This document shows, one piece after another, positions 24,704 through 34,653 of a stretch of DNA of 64,000 nt (position 1 is the first letter of the stretch; every line of letters starts with the position of its first letter). The notes beneath the pieces were generated by a model. That model was not told where the DNA came from, did no database searches, and was given only the letters and a program-made list of their open reading frames with translations. A program made the position numbers and the translations under genes. The DNA comes from Rhizobium sullae (GTDB lineage Bacteria > Pseudomonadota > Alphaproteobacteria > Rhizobiales > Rhizobiaceae), in contig NZ_CP104144.1 in NCBI RefSeq assembly GCF_025200715.1, positions 868,001-932,000 on the forward strand, read 5' to 3'.

Positions 24704-25623
24704 CAAAGATCCTGCACGTGGGCCACCATGCGCGCGCGCGTGGCGGCGTCTGGCAAGGAGCCTATCGCCGCCGCGACGTTTTCGCGCACGTGGTCGACGC
24801 GGGTGGTTGCTGGGATCGCGACGGTGACGGCCGGGTGGGCGAGAATGAACTTCAGGAGGAACTGAGCCCAGCTCGATGCACCGAGTTCGGCCGCCCATTC
24901 GGGCATAGGTTCGCCCTCGAGCCGGCGAGTCAGCGCGCCTTGCCGGAAGGGCCGATTGATGATCACGGCAATACCGCGCTCTGCCGCCAACGGCAGGATC
25001 CGCTCTTCCGCCTCGCGATCGAGGATGTTGTAGGAGAGCTGTACAAAATCGATGGGTTCGTGCCGCATGATCTGTTCAAGAAGATCATGGCGGCGCCCTT
25101 CTGAGGTCGTGATCCCGACATAGCGCACCGCGCCGGCCGCCTTCATGTCGAACAGGGTCTGCAGATGCGCCTCCCAGGCAAGGAGATTGTGGACCTGGAT
25201 GAGGTCGAACCGCGGTACATCCCAGAAAAGGCGGGATTGCTCGATCTGCCTTGGGCCGTCAGCGCCCGACGACGTCCAGACTTTCTCCGCCGAAAACAGC
25301 GCCGCGGGCTGCCCGAGCTTCCGCAGGCCATGGCCGATGACCGGTTGCGATGAGCCGTACATGGGCGAAGAGTCGATCATGCGTCCGCCAGCCTCGAAGA
25401 AGGCTGCCATGACGCCCGCGCATTCGTCCATGAGCACCCGATCGTCGCCGACATTGAAGGTGATCCACGTCCCAAGCCCGACGGCCGGAACTGCCTCGCC
25501 GGTCGACGGGATGCGGCGCATGACAGGCCGGCCGTCCTGGGGGCGTGCCAAGACTGGCGGGAAAATCGTCGCGGCCATCATAGCTAAGGAGGCCCGCACC
25601 AGCATTCGACGTGTCGTGTGCAT
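24703..25623 (-). CDS. Exported aldo/keto reductase
   Basis: A 306-residue aldo/keto reductase-fold protein. The N-terminus HTTRRMLVRASLAMMAATIF is a signal, with two arginines suggesting Tat export of a folded, cofactor-loaded enzyme. The barrel follows: VGLGTWITF, MIDSSPMYGSSQPVIG with the catalytic Asp and Tyr, the Lys in FSAEKVW, and a histidine in IQVHNLL. The C-terminal AIPATTRVDHVREN segment is the usual cofactor-binding region. GGAG precedes ATG 25623. It is coupled to DUF6064. The substrate is unknown. Confidence 0.85.
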   Translation of the reverse strand: MHTTRRMLVRASLAMMAATIFPPVLARPQDGRPVMRRIPSTGEAVPAVGLGTWITFNVGDDRVLMDECAGVMAAFFEAGGRMIDSSPMYGSSQPVIGHGLRKLGQPAALFSAEKVWTSSGADGPRQIEQSRLFWDVPRFDLIQVHNLLAWEAHLQTLFDMKAAGAVRYVGITTSEGRRHDLLEQIMRHEPIDFVQLSYNILDREAEERILPLAAERGIAVIINRPFRQGALTRRLEGEPMPEWAAELGASSWAQFLLKFILAHPAVTVAIPATTRVDHVRENVAAAIGSLPDAATRARMVAHVQDL

Positions 25624-25647
25624 ACGTCTCCGTGATTCCGACGGCAA

Positions 25648-26182
25648 TTAGGCCTGTCCGACGAGGGGGCGACGGCCGATCTCGATTACCTCGGGCTTTG
25701 TAGGGATTTTAGGACGTCGCTGAGGATCTGCAAAGGGTCGGTTGCGATCATATGTCCCGGCTTGAGAATCCATCTATGAGAATGGCTAGCCATCCTTGGA
25801 TTGTCGAGCCGTTCGATCCGCGGCCATACGCGGGGAAATTCCGATCAGTCCTATCGACAACCGATTTCTCTTATGTTCGTTTGCAAGCTTCTTAGCGATA
25901 ATTTTTCCTTTCCGGCTTTGAGGACGAAAGCACATGCGTGAAGCTGTTGAACAAAGCAGGAGACAGGGCGTTTCGACGACGGCTGGCATACTCTTATGCG
26001 CGGGCTGGGTACCGCATTTCCGTGTGTTCGTCTGGGGCTGCTTCTGTCTAACATCGGGCATGGATTTTATCCGCCACATAGAGATGACGAGGGTTCCCCA
26101 CCGGAGCCCTGCCTCCATCTTTGTTCAACAGCAGATGTTTGCGTCTTGACTGGTTTGTCGCGCATTGCGCCGACGATTGGCT
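25648..26182. other. Intergenic region next to the IS110 element
   Basis: About 535 bases. The left part contains a possible hydrolase fragment on the minus strand. The right part (from about 26060) probably includes the 3' end of the insertion sequence. No intact gene is supported. Confidence 0.5.
25686..25840 (-). pseudogene. Possible C-terminal fragment of an alpha/beta hydrolase
   Basis: A minus-strand frame of about 50 codons ends with ILKPGHMIATDPLQILSDVL, similar to the last helix region and catalytic-histidine segment (GHMI..D) of alpha/beta hydrolases. It is interrupted upstream by a stop and has no start. The resemblance is limited. Confidence 0.28.
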
Positions 26183-27400
26183 TTAGATTTTTGCTGTGGG
26201 AGCGACCTCCTGCCCGATCGCCCACAGGAACGCTGCCATTTCCCGGGCAACGGCGGTGACCGCGACGACCTTCGGCTTGCCTGCCGCCATCAGCTTGCGA
26301 TAGCGCGCGCAAAGCCGCACCTGACCTTTCCAGGCAATCTCTCGAACCGCTCTTGGCAGGCCATCCAGCCGGGCCTGGATCGCCGGGCTCACGCGAGCCG
26401 GGAAGCGATATGTCCAGGCTCCTTCGACGAGGACCCTTCGCGCCCTTGTGTTGCCTGCCTTGGTGATCCCACCACGTTTGACCCGTTCGCCGGTTGAGCT
26501 TTCCGATGGCACGAGACCGAGATACGCCATCAGCTGGCGAGGATTGCCAAAGCGCCGGACATCGCCGATTTCGACCACAAAGGTGACCGCTGTCATGAAC
26601 GCGACGCCGCGCATCGCTTGATAGGCGGCCACAACCGGCGCCATCGACCAGGATGCCGCGGTCTCGGCAACCAGCTTTGTCAGCCTGTCCAGACGCACGC
26701 CGGCATCCTCGATGGCCTGGCAAAATTCCGCCAACAGGATGTGGTGGGCGGGATGATCGAAGGCCTGGCGCGCCAGCCATCTTGTATGGGCATGCGTCCA
26801 TGGCGTGCGGCCGGTATAAATCCGGCCGTGCCGCAGGAGAAAGGATTGGAGTTGCTGACGTGCCTGCTTCAACGCGTCGTTGGCAGCCTCGCGGGCCCGC
26901 ACCAGGTCGCGGATCGCCTCATGGCCTTCATCCGGGACCCAGACCGCCGTCAGCTCGCCCGCCCGGTGCAGGCGCGCCAGGCTTACGGCATCGCGGCGGT
27001 TGGTCTTCACCCGGTCGCCCGCACGCCTGGGCACCAGCGATGGCGCCACCACCACGCAGTCATGCCCCAGTTCAACAATCTGGCGATAAAGACCGTAACC
27101 GGTCGGGCCGGCTTCATAACAAAAATGAAGCTTGGCTCCACGCTTGGAAAGCTTGGCGACCATCGACGCCACCGACGCCGGCTCCGACGAGATATCGCCG
27201 AAAAACCGCACCTCGCCGTTACGACCGCCATCGGCAACCGCCACTGAAATCTTCAGCTTCGACGTATCCAAGCCGATGAAAAGTACGCTATTCTCTTTCA
27301 TGGTTCGCCCTCGCTAAGCATGGGGCTCGGCTCCGGCCAATCCAGAGCAACCCCCGAATTCAGCTTAACGCGGGGGCGGGCCACCTTCACCCCACGAACA
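26090..27400 (-). mobile_element. IS110-family insertion sequence (ends approximate)
   Basis: The element is recognised from its transposase. IS110-family elements lack long terminal inverted repeats, so the ends cannot be placed from sequence alone. The region 26060-26160 with phased GC-rich sequence and the region 27302-27400 are the likely flanks. It lies just downstream of the stop of the GH127 operon's ATPase gene (27407). Confidence 0.6.
26183..27301 (-). CDS. IS110-family transposase (DEDD type)
   Basis: A 372-residue transposase. The N-terminal RuvC-like DEDD domain begins FIGLDTSKLKISVAV with the first catalytic Asp, includes YEAGPTGYGLYR, and VKTNRRDAVSLARLHRAGEL with a later acidic residue. 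The C-terminal transposase_20 domain has YQAMRGVAFMTAVTFVVEIG and AYLGLVPSESSTGERVKRGG. Length and motifs are complete, so it may be functional. Confidence 0.93.
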   Translation of the reverse strand: MKENSVLFIGLDTSKLKISVAVADGGRNGEVRFFGDISSEPASVASMVAKLSKRGAKLHFCYEAGPTGYGLYRQIVELGHDCVVVAPSLVPRRAGDRVKTNRRDAVSLARLHRAGELTAVWVPDEGHEAIRDLVRAREAANDALKQARQQLQSFLLRHGRIYTGRTPWTHAHTRWLARQAFDHPAHHILLAEFCQAIEDAGVRLDRLTKLVAETAASWSMAPVVAAYQAMRGVAFMTAVTFVVEIGDVRRFGNPRQLMAYLGLVPSESSTGERVKRGGITKAGNTRARRVLVEGAWTYRFPARVSPAIQARLDGLPRAVREIAWKGQVRLCARYRKLMAAGKPKVVAVTAVAREMAAFLWAIGQEVAPTAKI

Positions 27401-27406
27401 TACGGT

Positions 27407-28492
27407 CTAACCTGCCAGGCGCTGCCCATTTGCATCGAAGAAACGGCGCTCGGTCGTCTCGCTTGCAAGATGGACAGTGTCGCCGGCCTCGATTGCCAGC
27501 TGCGACCTGTGTTCTGCGGTGACGGTCTGGCCATCTTCGAGCTGACAGTATAGATACTGGGTTCCACCCAAATACTCGGAAAAATCGACCTTAGCTTTTA
27601 GGGTCTCCGCCCCAGCCTCAGCGACAACGAAATGCTCCGGGCGAACGCCGAACGTCAGCCTGTCGCCGGCTGAAAGCTTGCCGGCTGCAATCGGTGCCGG
27701 GATGACGGTGCCGGCGATTCTGATCGTGCCGTCACCGGTCCATGCGGCTTCCAGAAGGTTCATTCGCGGTGAGCCGATGAAGCCCGCGACGAAGACATTG
27801 GCCGGATTCTCGTAGACTTCGCGCGGCGTTCCCACTTGTTCGATGCGTCCATCGCGCAGAACGACGATCTTGTCGGCAAGCGTCATCGCCTCAGTCTGGT
27901 CATGCGTCACATAGATCATCGTGTTGCCGAGCTCGCGATGCAGCCGGGCGATTTCGATGCGCATCGAGACCCGTAACTCCGCATCCAGGTTCGACAGTGG
28001 TTCGTCGAACAGGAAGACGTCTGGCTTGCGCACGATTGCCCGGCCGATCGCGACGCGCTGGCGCTGACCGCCTGAGAGCTGGCCGGGCCTGCGGTCGAGC
28101 AGATGCTCGATCTTCAGAATCCCGGACGCCGCCTTCACGCGTGTCTCGATCTCGGCTGCCGCCGTTTTCGCCATCTTCAGCCCGAAGGCGAGGTTTTCGC
28201 GCACGCTCATGTGCGGATAAAGAGCGTAGGACTGAAACACCATGGCGATGCCCCGGTCCGACGGATCGAGATCGGTGACGTTGCGTCCCTTGATCTCGAT
28301 CTCGCCGTCCGTGACCTCTTCGAGGCCGGCGATCATGCGAAGCAGCGTCGACTTTCCGCAGCCGGAGGGGCCGACGAAGACGACAAAGGAGCCCTCGGCG
28401 ATTTCAAGGTCGATGCCATGGATGACATCGAAGCTGGCGAAGCTCTTTCGGACGCCGGACAGCACGACGCCAGTATCTGTCAACTTACTCAC
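27407..28492 (-). CDS. Sugar ABC transporter ATP-binding protein (MsmK/UgpC/MalK type)
   Basis: A 361-residue ATPase. Walker A is GPSGCGKST, signature [19 protein letters not shown], Walker [13 protein letters not shown], switch [15 protein letters not shown]. The C-terminal TOBE/OB domain (about 240-361) is the regulatory part of MalK-type ATPases. Two in-frame GTG starts are possible: 28501 overlaps the GH127 stop by 8 bases (GTGAGTAA), and 28492, used here, has GGTGAG 5 bases upstream. As last gene of the operon it serves the two permeases and perhaps other importers in the cell that lack an ATPase. Confidence 0.93.
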   Translation of the reverse strand: MSKLTDTGVVLSGVRKSFASFDVIHGIDLEIAEGSFVVFVGPSGCGKSTLLRMIAGLEEVTDGEIEIKGRNVTDLDPSDRGIAMVFQSYALYPHMSVRENLAFGLKMAKTAAAEIETRVKAASGILKIEHLLDRRPGQLSGGQRQRVAIGRAIVRKPDVFLFDEPLSNLDAELRVSMRIEIARLHRELGNTMIYVTHDQTEAMTLADKIVVLRDGRIEQVGTPREVYENPANVFVAGFIGSPRMNLLEAAWTGDGTIRIAGTVIPAPIAAGKLSAGDRLTFGVRPEHFVVAEAGAETLKAKVDFSEYLGGTQYLYCQLEDGQTVTAEHRSQLAIEAGDTVHLASETTERRFFDANGQRLAG

Positions 28493-28493
28493 T

Positions 28494-30434
28494 TTACTCA
28501 CCGCTCGAGCCACCTGCTCTGACCCAGACAAGCATCTCACCCGGAGCGCGGTTATCCCAGAACGGGTAGGGCACAAAGCGCGCGGTCGCTTCGCGTGCCT
28601 GCGGCGGCGACGTCCTGTAAAGCATGTTGCCCCAATCGGTTTCATCGCGTGTCACCGGCAGATCCAAAGCGACGGCGCCGCGAAGCTCGGCGATCTCGGC
28701 AGTTGTGGCTTTTGACGCATCGGCGCTGAGCCGGATACCGTTCAAGCCGGAACCGTTGTCAGTCGCTTCGACGCAATAGACAAGCGGCCCGCGCATCAAA
28801 GCCGTGCGGCCGGCATCCTGGCGCACCAGCGGATTGGCAAAGAGCGAGCGCGCCGCAAGGGGAATGTCGAGATTGACATGATCGCCGCTCTTCCATTCCC
28901 GTTCGATGCGGGCATAGCCGTCGAGCATCACGGATGAAAGATCGAGCGCCTCGCCATTCACCTTGATTGCGGCGCCGTCGGCCCATTCGGGGATGCGGAG
29001 CGACACGGCGAAATGCGCCGGTTTTTCCATCTCGATGTAAAAATGGATGGCGCCATCCCAAGGATAGCGCGTCTCCTGCGCGAGCGTGATCTTCGAGCCC
29101 GCGATTTCAAAGCGCGCCCTGCTTTCTCCATAGAGATGGACGGCAATCTCGTCGTCGGCAACGGCATACATATAAGATCCGATGGAGGACAGCAGGCGCG
29201 CAATGTTCGGCGGGCAGCAGGGGCAGTGATGCCAGATCCAGCGATGGTGCTTGCCGGCGCTCTCAAGCGGATTTTCATAGAAGAACGTCCTGCCGTCGAG
29301 CGAAATGCCGGCCATTGCGCCATTGTAAAGCGCCTGCTCCATGATGTCGGCATAGCGGCGATCGGGACCGCGGCCCAGCATGCGGCTGGCCCAGAACACC
29401 AGGCCGACCGAGGCGCAGGTTTCGGCGTAGGCGCTCTCGTTCGGCAGGTCGTAGTAGTCGGTGAACCCTTCATTGGACGCGGCTGGGCCGATGCCGCCGG
29501 TGATGTACATCTGCTTGGTCGTGAGGTCGTCCCAGAGTGTTTCGAGTGCGGCGGTCAGGGTATCGTCGTTATATTCCGTCGCGATGTCTGCCATGCCGGA
29601 ATAAAGATACATGGCACGCACCGCATGGCCGACCACCTTCTTTTGCTGCCGCACCGGCTCGTGAGCCTGGTTGTATTCGTAGGTACTCTGGATGAAATTT
29701 GCCGGATCGCGGCCGTCGCGGATCGCCTCTTCGGTAAAGAAATGCGGCTCGGCGCCGCGCTCGTCGATGAAATACTTGGCGAGATCCAGATACTTCTTCT
29801 CGCCGGTCACGCGGGCGAGTCTGACCAGCGCCAACTCGATCTCTTCATGGCCGCAATAGCCCGGTATCTGGCCTTCGCCGTGGCCGAAGACCTTGATCAC
29901 GTAGTCGGCATACCGGCACATGATATCGAGCAGCTTGCGCTTGCCCGTCGCCTGATAATAGGCAACCGCGCCCTCGATCAGATGGCCGGCGCAATAAAGC
30001 TCGTGGTGGTCGCGCAGATTGGCCCAGCGACGGCCTGGCTGGACGCGCTGGAACCAGGCGTTGAGATAGCCATCCTTGTCCTGCAGTTTCTCATACATGC
30101 CGATAATGTCGTCGACGCGGGCTTCCAACTGCGGATTGGGGCGCCGGTAGAGCGAATAGGCGACCGTCTCGATTGATTTGCCAAGGTCGCTGTCCCAGAA
30201 CATCTGCGTCGTGCCGCCCCAGGGCTGGATCGGGATCACGACGCCGGGGCCTGGCTGGCTCGTATCGATCGCGCGCAGCATGCCGGCCGCCACGCAACGG
30301 TCGAGAAGCGTCTCGGCCGTGGACGCGCAGATCGCGTCCTGACGATCGCCGAAGAGCCCGTGCAATTCGACGCTCGGAACGGGAAGGGGGCGGAACTGGC
30401 GGTCTCTTTTCAGCTTGTTCATGGCTTCATCCAT
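28494..30434 (-). CDS. Glycoside hydrolase family 127 (beta-L-arabinofuranosidase)
   Basis: A 646-residue GH127 (formerly DUF1680) enzyme that releases L-arabinofuranose from plant-derived glycans. By comparison with the Bifidobacterium enzyme HypBA1, Glu322 ([10 protein letters not shown]) is the candidate acid/base, Glu338 and Cys340 (AETCASVG) and the Cys406-Cys407 pair in CPCCPPN would hold zinc, with a Cys as nucleophile. No signal peptide is present, so it acts in the cytoplasm on imported oligosaccharides. It sits between permease and ATPase genes. Starting at the second ATG would shorten it by four residues. Confidence 0.9.
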   Translation of the reverse strand: MDEAMNKLKRDRQFRPLPVPSVELHGLFGDRQDAICASTAETLLDRCVAAGMLRAIDTSQPGPGVVIPIQPWGGTTQMFWDSDLGKSIETVAYSLYRRPNPQLEARVDDIIGMYEKLQDKDGYLNAWFQRVQPGRRWANLRDHHELYCAGHLIEGAVAYYQATGKRKLLDIMCRYADYVIKVFGHGEGQIPGYCGHEEIELALVRLARVTGEKKYLDLAKYFIDERGAEPHFFTEEAIRDGRDPANFIQSTYEYNQAHEPVRQQKKVVGHAVRAMYLYSGMADIATEYNDDTLTAALETLWDDLTTKQMYITGGIGPAASNEGFTDYYDLPNESAYAETCASVGLVFWASRMLGRGPDRRYADIMEQALYNGAMAGISLDGRTFFYENPLESAGKHHRWIWHHCPCCPPNIARLLSSIGSYMYAVADDEIAVHLYGESRARFEIAGSKITLAQETRYPWDGAIHFYIEMEKPAHFAVSLRIPEWADGAAIKVNGEALDLSSVMLDGYARIEREWKSGDHVNLDIPLAARSLFANPLVRQDAGRTALMRGPLVYCVEATDNGSGLNGIRLSADASKATTAEIAELRGAVALDLPVTRDETDWGNMLYRTSPPQAREATARFVPYPFWDNRAPGEMLVWVRAGGSSGE

Positions 30435-30446
30435 TTTGTCTTGAGA

Positions 30447-31310
30447 TCACTTCACCGCGCCGGCCATGAGCCCGCGCATGTAGTAGCGTTGCAGAAGCAG
30501 GAAGACGATGAGGCAGGGGATCGTCATGACGACGACGCCGGCCTGCACCGCGCCCCAGTTGATCGCGCCGAGGCGGCCGGCGCGCACCGCCGTCATGAGG
30601 ACGGGCAGGGTGTATTTCTCATTACTGGAAAGCAGCACGAGTGCCGCAAGGAACTCGTTCCAGGCATTGAGGAACGCAAAGATCGCGACGGTCGCGACAC
30701 CGGGCAGGACAAGCGGCAACAGCACGCGCACAAGGAGCTTCAAATCGCGCGCGCCGTCGATACGCGCAGCCTCCTCGATCTCTTTCGGGACGGCATCGAA
30801 AGCATTGCGCATCATGAAGACGGAAAAGGGAAGCTGCAGGGTCACATAGACGAGCGTCAGCCCGAGCAGCGAATTGTTGAGCCCGAGCTTTGCAAGGATG
30901 ATGAAGAGCGGCGTCAGGATCGACTGGAAGGGGATCATCAGCGTCATGATGATCAGCACGAAGAGCACGTTCTTCAGCGGAAACCGATAGCGCGAAAATC
31001 CGTATCCCGCGAGCAGGCTGACCACGACTGTCAGGACAACGGTGGCAAGCGAGACGAGCAGCGAATTGACCATGTGCCGCCAGATGCCGGCGCCGAACGT
31101 ATCCAGCAATCTGTAGGAATCGAAGCTCACACCCGTCGTCGGCCATGGCGGCAGAGGCGGCAGGCTCGCTTCGGTTCCGTGCCGGAACGAGGCAAGCAGC
31201 GTGACGGCGAATGGCGCCAGAAAGAAGATCGCGATGGCGATCCCCGTCAGGTGGTAGGCCGACTTCGAGCGGAGGCGCTTGCGCGCGCGGCGTTCCTTCG
31301 CGGAGATCAT
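30447..31310 (-). CDS. Carbohydrate ABC transporter permease (MalG type)
   Basis: A 287-residue six-helix permease. The EAA loop is EEAARIDGARDLKLLVRVLLP. Its ATG overlaps the previous permease stop by 4 bases and it ends 12 bases before the GH127 start. Together with the MalF-type partner it forms the channel for the arabinose-containing substrate processed by GH127. Confidence 0.93.
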   Translation of the reverse strand: MISAKERRARKRLRSKSAYHLTGIAIAIFFLAPFAVTLLASFRHGTEASLPPLPPWPTTGVSFDSYRLLDTFGAGIWRHMVNSLLVSLATVVLTVVVSLLAGYGFSRYRFPLKNVLFVLIIMTLMIPFQSILTPLFIILAKLGLNNSLLGLTLVYVTLQLPFSVFMMRNAFDAVPKEIEEAARIDGARDLKLLVRVLLPLVLPGVATVAIFAFLNAWNEFLAALVLLSSNEKYTLPVLMTAVRAGRLGAINWGAVQAGVVVMTIPCLIVFLLLQRYYMRGLMAGAVK

Positions 31311-32221
31311 GGGCGATCCTCCCCGACACGAAGCAGCCAGAGCTGTATGATGCTGATCGCCACCAGGATCGCGAGAAGCACGATCGACAGCGCTGCGCCA
31401 TAGCCGAGGTTGAAGGACACGAAGGACTGATTGAAGATGTAATAGACGACCGAGATCATCTTGTTCTGCGGTCCGCCGGCCGTCATGATGTAGAACTGGT
31501 CAAAGGCAAGGACCGAACCGGTGACGGAGACGATCAGCGCCAGCGCGATCGTCTTGCGCATCAAGGGCAGCGTCAGATGCACGAACCGCTGCCAACGGCC
31601 GGCGCCATCGATGCGGGCCGCCTCCGTCAGTTCTGCAGGAATAGCCTGAAGCCCTGTCAAAAGGATGATCATGGTAAAGCCCGCGATCTTCCAGACGACC
31701 ATTACGACAACAGTCAGAAACGCCGTATCGAAGGTCGCAAGCAGGTTTGGGCTTTTCTCGACGAGGCCGAGGCCTTTCAAGGCAGGACCGATGAACCCGC
31801 TGTCGACATTGGCAAGCCACACCCAAAGCAGGGAGGCAGTTGCAAGGCCGACGACGACTGGCAGAAAGATGATCGTGCGGTAGGCGCTGACGAACTGCCG
31901 TTCCTTTTCGACGAAGACCGCCAGCGGAAAGGCGACCACGAAGATCGCGACAGTGACGATCACGGTATAATAGGCCGTGAAATTCAGCGCCGTCATGAAG
32001 CGGCCGTCGTTATACATGCGGAAATAGTTGTTGAACCCGATCCAGCGCGAGGCCCCCATCAGCGGCCAGTTATGAAGGCTCATCCATCCGGTGAAGATAA
32101 CCGGCATGATGAAGAAGACGATGACGAGCGCCATGGCGGGTGCGATATAGGCAAGGCCACGCCATTGCGATCTTCGCCGCCTGGGCGCGGACGATTGGCG
32201 CTGCAAGCCTGAACCTATCAT
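31307..32221 (-). CDS. Sugar ABC transporter permease (MalF type)
   Basis: A 304-residue permease with a basic N-terminus and six helices. The EAA loop is TEAARIDGAGRWQRFVHLTLP. ATG 32221 has GGAG 10 bases upstream; an ATG at 32245 would add eight residues but lacks a ribosome-binding site. It starts 77 bases after the binding-protein stop, beyond a stable hairpin, which would allow higher expression of the binding protein. Confidence 0.92.
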   Translation of the reverse strand: MIGSGLQRQSSAPRRRRSQWRGLAYIAPAMALVIVFFIMPVIFTGWMSLHNWPLMGASRWIGFNNYFRMYNDGRFMTALNFTAYYTVIVTVAIFVVAFPLAVFVEKERQFVSAYRTIIFLPVVVGLATASLLWVWLANVDSGFIGPALKGLGLVEKSPNLLATFDTAFLTVVVMVVWKIAGFTMIILLTGLQAIPAELTEAARIDGAGRWQRFVHLTLPLMRKTIALALIVSVTGSVLAFDQFYIMTAGGPQNKMISVVYYIFNQSFVSFNLGYGAALSIVLLAILVAISIIQLWLLRVGEDRP

Positions 32222-32271
32222 CGAAAAACGCTCCGCATCTGTCATTAAGATTGGCCGGGAAGCTGCCACCG

Positions 32272-32293
32272 CTCCCCGGCCCACGGCCGGGAG
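32272..32293. other. Intercistronic hairpin between binding protein and permease
   Basis: CTCCCCGGCC (32272-32281) and GGCCGGGAG (32285-32293) pair over 9 base pairs with one bulged C and a 3-base loop. Such hairpins after binding-protein genes typically stabilise the upstream mRNA or partly terminate transcription. Confidence 0.5.
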
Positions 32294-32298
32294 AGACG

Positions 32299-33537
32299 TT
32301 ATTGGCCGCTGTCTATGATCGACTGCATTTCCGATTGGGCGTTTGAAAAGGCGCCGTCGACATCGTCGCCGAAAATCGCGGCATTGGTGAAGGTAGCCCA
32401 CGGGCCGTTGGCGCTGTTGATCAGATCGTTGAACTGCAGCGTATAGGGCGTCTTGGCAACGCTGATCGCCTCAAGTCCGACCTGCATACGCGGATCGAGC
32501 CCCTCCAGCACCTTTTGGGCGATGTCGCCGCGCGTCGGCAGGCTGCCGTACTGTGCCATGACCTTCTGGCCGTCCATCGAATAGATGTATTCGAGGAATT
32601 CCTTCACTGCATCGATCTTTTTCGTGCCCTTGGTGATGACGAAATTATCGCCGCCTGCGAAGGAGGAGGGCTTTCCATCGACACTTGGAATGAGGGTCAC
32701 GCCGAAGTTGATGTCCGGATGCTCGGTCACAAGCGTGCCGATGGCAAAGGCGCCGAGGCTTTGCTGGCCGATCTTGCCGTTCGTAAAGGTCAGGAAGTTC
32801 GTACCGTTGTCGCTTGCCGCACCTGCCGGCACGAAGTCCTTCTTGACCATGTTGCGATAGATATCGACCGCCTTGCGCATTTGCGGCGTATCGAGCGTCG
32901 CCGTCTTGCTGTCGGCCGAGAGGATATCGGCGCCGCCACCCCAGACGAGCGGGGTGAAGGTGAAGATCATGCAGCCGCCGCAGCCGCCACCTGAGAAATA
33001 GAAGCCATAGGTGTCGTCACCGAGCGCGCGGATCTTTTCTGCGTTGGCGGTAATCTCGTCCCAGGTCGCCGGCGCCTTTTCCGGGTCTAGGCCGGCCTTC
33101 TTGTAGAGGTCTTTGTTCCAGGCAAAGACCGAGGTCTCGACTGAGAGCGGTAGGCCGTAAATGCGGTCCTGATAGGTGCCGAGGCGAACATGCGACGGCG
33201 ACAGCGCGTTGAAATAGGGCAGGGATTTTGCCCAGTCCGTCAGGTCTTCCAACTGGCCGGCCGCAGCAAAGGCGGGGTTGTAGATGAGGTCCATCGAAAG
33301 GGCGTCGGGCGCTTGTCCGCCGGCGATCGCCGTTGCATATTTCTGCACCAGTTCGGAAAACGGCACTTCGGTTGCGTTGACCTGGTTTTCGTGGCTGGCA
33401 TTATAGGCTTCAACGACCTTCTTGAAGGCGTCGCCGATCCCCGAGCGGACCCACATTTCAACTTTTTCGGCGGCCGATGCTCCCGATACCAGGCATAGGG
33501 TAGCGATGCTGGTCGCTGCCAATAGACGCTTGATCAT
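32299..33537 (-). CDS. Extracellular sugar-binding protein of ABC transporter
   Basis: A 412-residue periplasmic protein. The signal peptide MIKRLLAATSIATLCLVSGA ends at ASA-A. KVEMWVRSGIGDAFKKVVEAY begins the family 1 binding domain. A tight cluster of glycines and cysteines, FSGGGCGGCMIF, near residue 180 is unusual for the family. GGGAGG lies 8 bases before ATG 33537. It follows the LacI gene by 40 bases. The ligand is probably an arabinose-containing oligosaccharide, judged from the GH127 neighbour. Confidence 0.92.
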   Translation of the reverse strand: MIKRLLAATSIATLCLVSGASAAEKVEMWVRSGIGDAFKKVVEAYNASHENQVNATEVPFSELVQKYATAIAGGQAPDALSMDLIYNPAFAAAGQLEDLTDWAKSLPYFNALSPSHVRLGTYQDRIYGLPLSVETSVFAWNKDLYKKAGLDPEKAPATWDEITANAEKIRALGDDTYGFYFSGGGCGGCMIFTFTPLVWGGGADILSADSKTATLDTPQMRKAVDIYRNMVKKDFVPAGAASDNGTNFLTFTNGKIGQQSLGAFAIGTLVTEHPDINFGVTLIPSVDGKPSSFAGGDNFVITKGTKKIDAVKEFLEYIYSMDGQKVMAQYGSLPTRGDIAQKVLEGLDPRMQVGLEAISVAKTPYTLQFNDLINSANGPWATFTNAAIFGDDVDGAFSNAQSEMQSIIDSGQ

Positions 33538-33577
33538 GACGTTCCTCCCAATATGGCGCGTCTCCTCGCGCCGTTTC

Positions 33578-34603
33578 TCATACCTTGCAGGCACCCCCGC
33601 ACGACTGCCGCACGACCAAACGGCACGGCAATTTCCTCACTCCGGGCTCGACAGGCCTGCCCTCGGCGAGCGCAAGCACGGTCAACCCTGCCTGACGGCC
33701 GAGTTCCTTCAATTCCATGTCGACCGTCGTCAGCGGCGGCCGCGTCTGCGCGGCGACGATCTCCCAATTGTCGAATCCGACGACCGAGACGTCCTCCGGC
33801 ACTTTGACGCCCCGCTCGCGAAGCGCATCGACGACACCGCGGGCGATCTGGTCGTTGCCGCAGAAGATGCCATCGGGTTTTTCTCCGGCGCGGCTCCATA
33901 TGCGGCCGACTGCCTCATGACCCCAGGCCTCTGCCCACGCGCCGTAGAGGACCGGCTCACTGTCACCTGCGATCTCGCGGTAGGCCGAGGCGCGCTCGCA
34001 AACCGAAAAAAAGCTTTCAGGACCGGTAATATGGGCGATGCGGGAACGCCCGAGTGCGATCAGCCACTCCATCGCGAGCCTTGCGCCCTGTGCGTCATCC
34101 GAGCGGAAGCTGACGCTGCCCGGCGTGCCTTCCGTAAAGGCGTAGACCACTGGGACCGGAAGGCTTGATAGATCGACCGGCAGCCGCCGGTCGAGCCGCT
34201 TACCCGATGCGATGATGCCATCGACCTGCTTGTCCAGCATCGCATCCACGTGAATCTGCCCAAGAGTCGGATCATCCTCGATCGCGCACAGGAAAACCGA
34301 AACCCCGTGGTCGACCAACGCCTCCGAAATGCCTGCCATCACCGGGAGCGTGAAGCGGCCATAAGTGTCGTTGGTCAAGAGCCCGATAGTGAAGCTGCGC
34401 TTGCTCAAGAGGCCACGCGCTAGCGCGTTCGGCCTGAAGCCGATTTCCAGCGCGATGCGCTTGACCCGCTCGCGCGTTTCCTCGCCCACGCGGCCCGCAT
34501 CGTTCAACGCCTTCGACGCCGTCGAGATGCTGACGCCGGCTGCGGCCGCTAGATCATGGATCGTTATCCGGCTCTGTCTTCCCCCTGTGTCGTTCAGTCT
34601 CAT
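33578..34603 (-). CDS. LacI-family transcriptional regulator
   Basis: A 341-residue repressor. The N-terminal helix-turn-helix (about 13-32) is TIHDLAAAAGVSISTASKAL, followed by the hinge region and a periplasmic-binding-protein-like sensor domain (FTIGLLTNDTYGRFTLPVMA onward). It is the first gene of the six-gene import and hydrolysis operon and its promoter lies between two LacI-type operators, so it should repress itself and the whole operon until sugar binds. Confidence 0.93.
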   Translation of the reverse strand: MRLNDTGGRQSRITIHDLAAAAGVSISTASKALNDAGRVGEETRERVKRIALEIGFRPNALARGLLSKRSFTIGLLTNDTYGRFTLPVMAGISEALVDHGVSVFLCAIEDDPTLGQIHVDAMLDKQVDGIIASGKRLDRRLPVDLSSLPVPVVYAFTEGTPGSVSFRSDDAQGARLAMEWLIALGRSRIAHITGPESFFSVCERASAYREIAGDSEPVLYGAWAEAWGHEAVGRIWSRAGEKPDGIFCGNDQIARGVVDALRERGVKVPEDVSVVGFDNWEIVAAQTRPPLTTVDMELKELGRQAGLTVLALAEGRPVEPGVRKLPCRLVVRQSCGGACKV

Positions 34604-34622
34604 TCTCCCATCAATTCGATGA

Positions 34623-34639
34623 GAGAAAACCTTTTCGCA
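34623..34639. promoter_or_regulatory. LacI-type operator, proximal copy
   Basis: GAGAAAACCTTTTCGCA contains the near-palindromic core GAAAACCTTTTC. It is the exact reverse complement of the distal copy at 34654-34670, 14 bases away, and overlaps the expected -10 region. Confidence 0.7.
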
Positions 34640-34646
34640 ACGAAGA

Positions 34647-34652
34647 TGTCAA
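34647..34652 (-). promoter_or_regulatory. -35 box of the lacI/GH127 operon
   Basis: On the minus strand TTGACA, a perfect -35 hexamer, sits in the spacer between the two operator copies. The -10 at 17-base spacing would be TTTTCT, a weak match within the proximal operator. Confidence 0.5.
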
Positions 34653-34653
34653 C

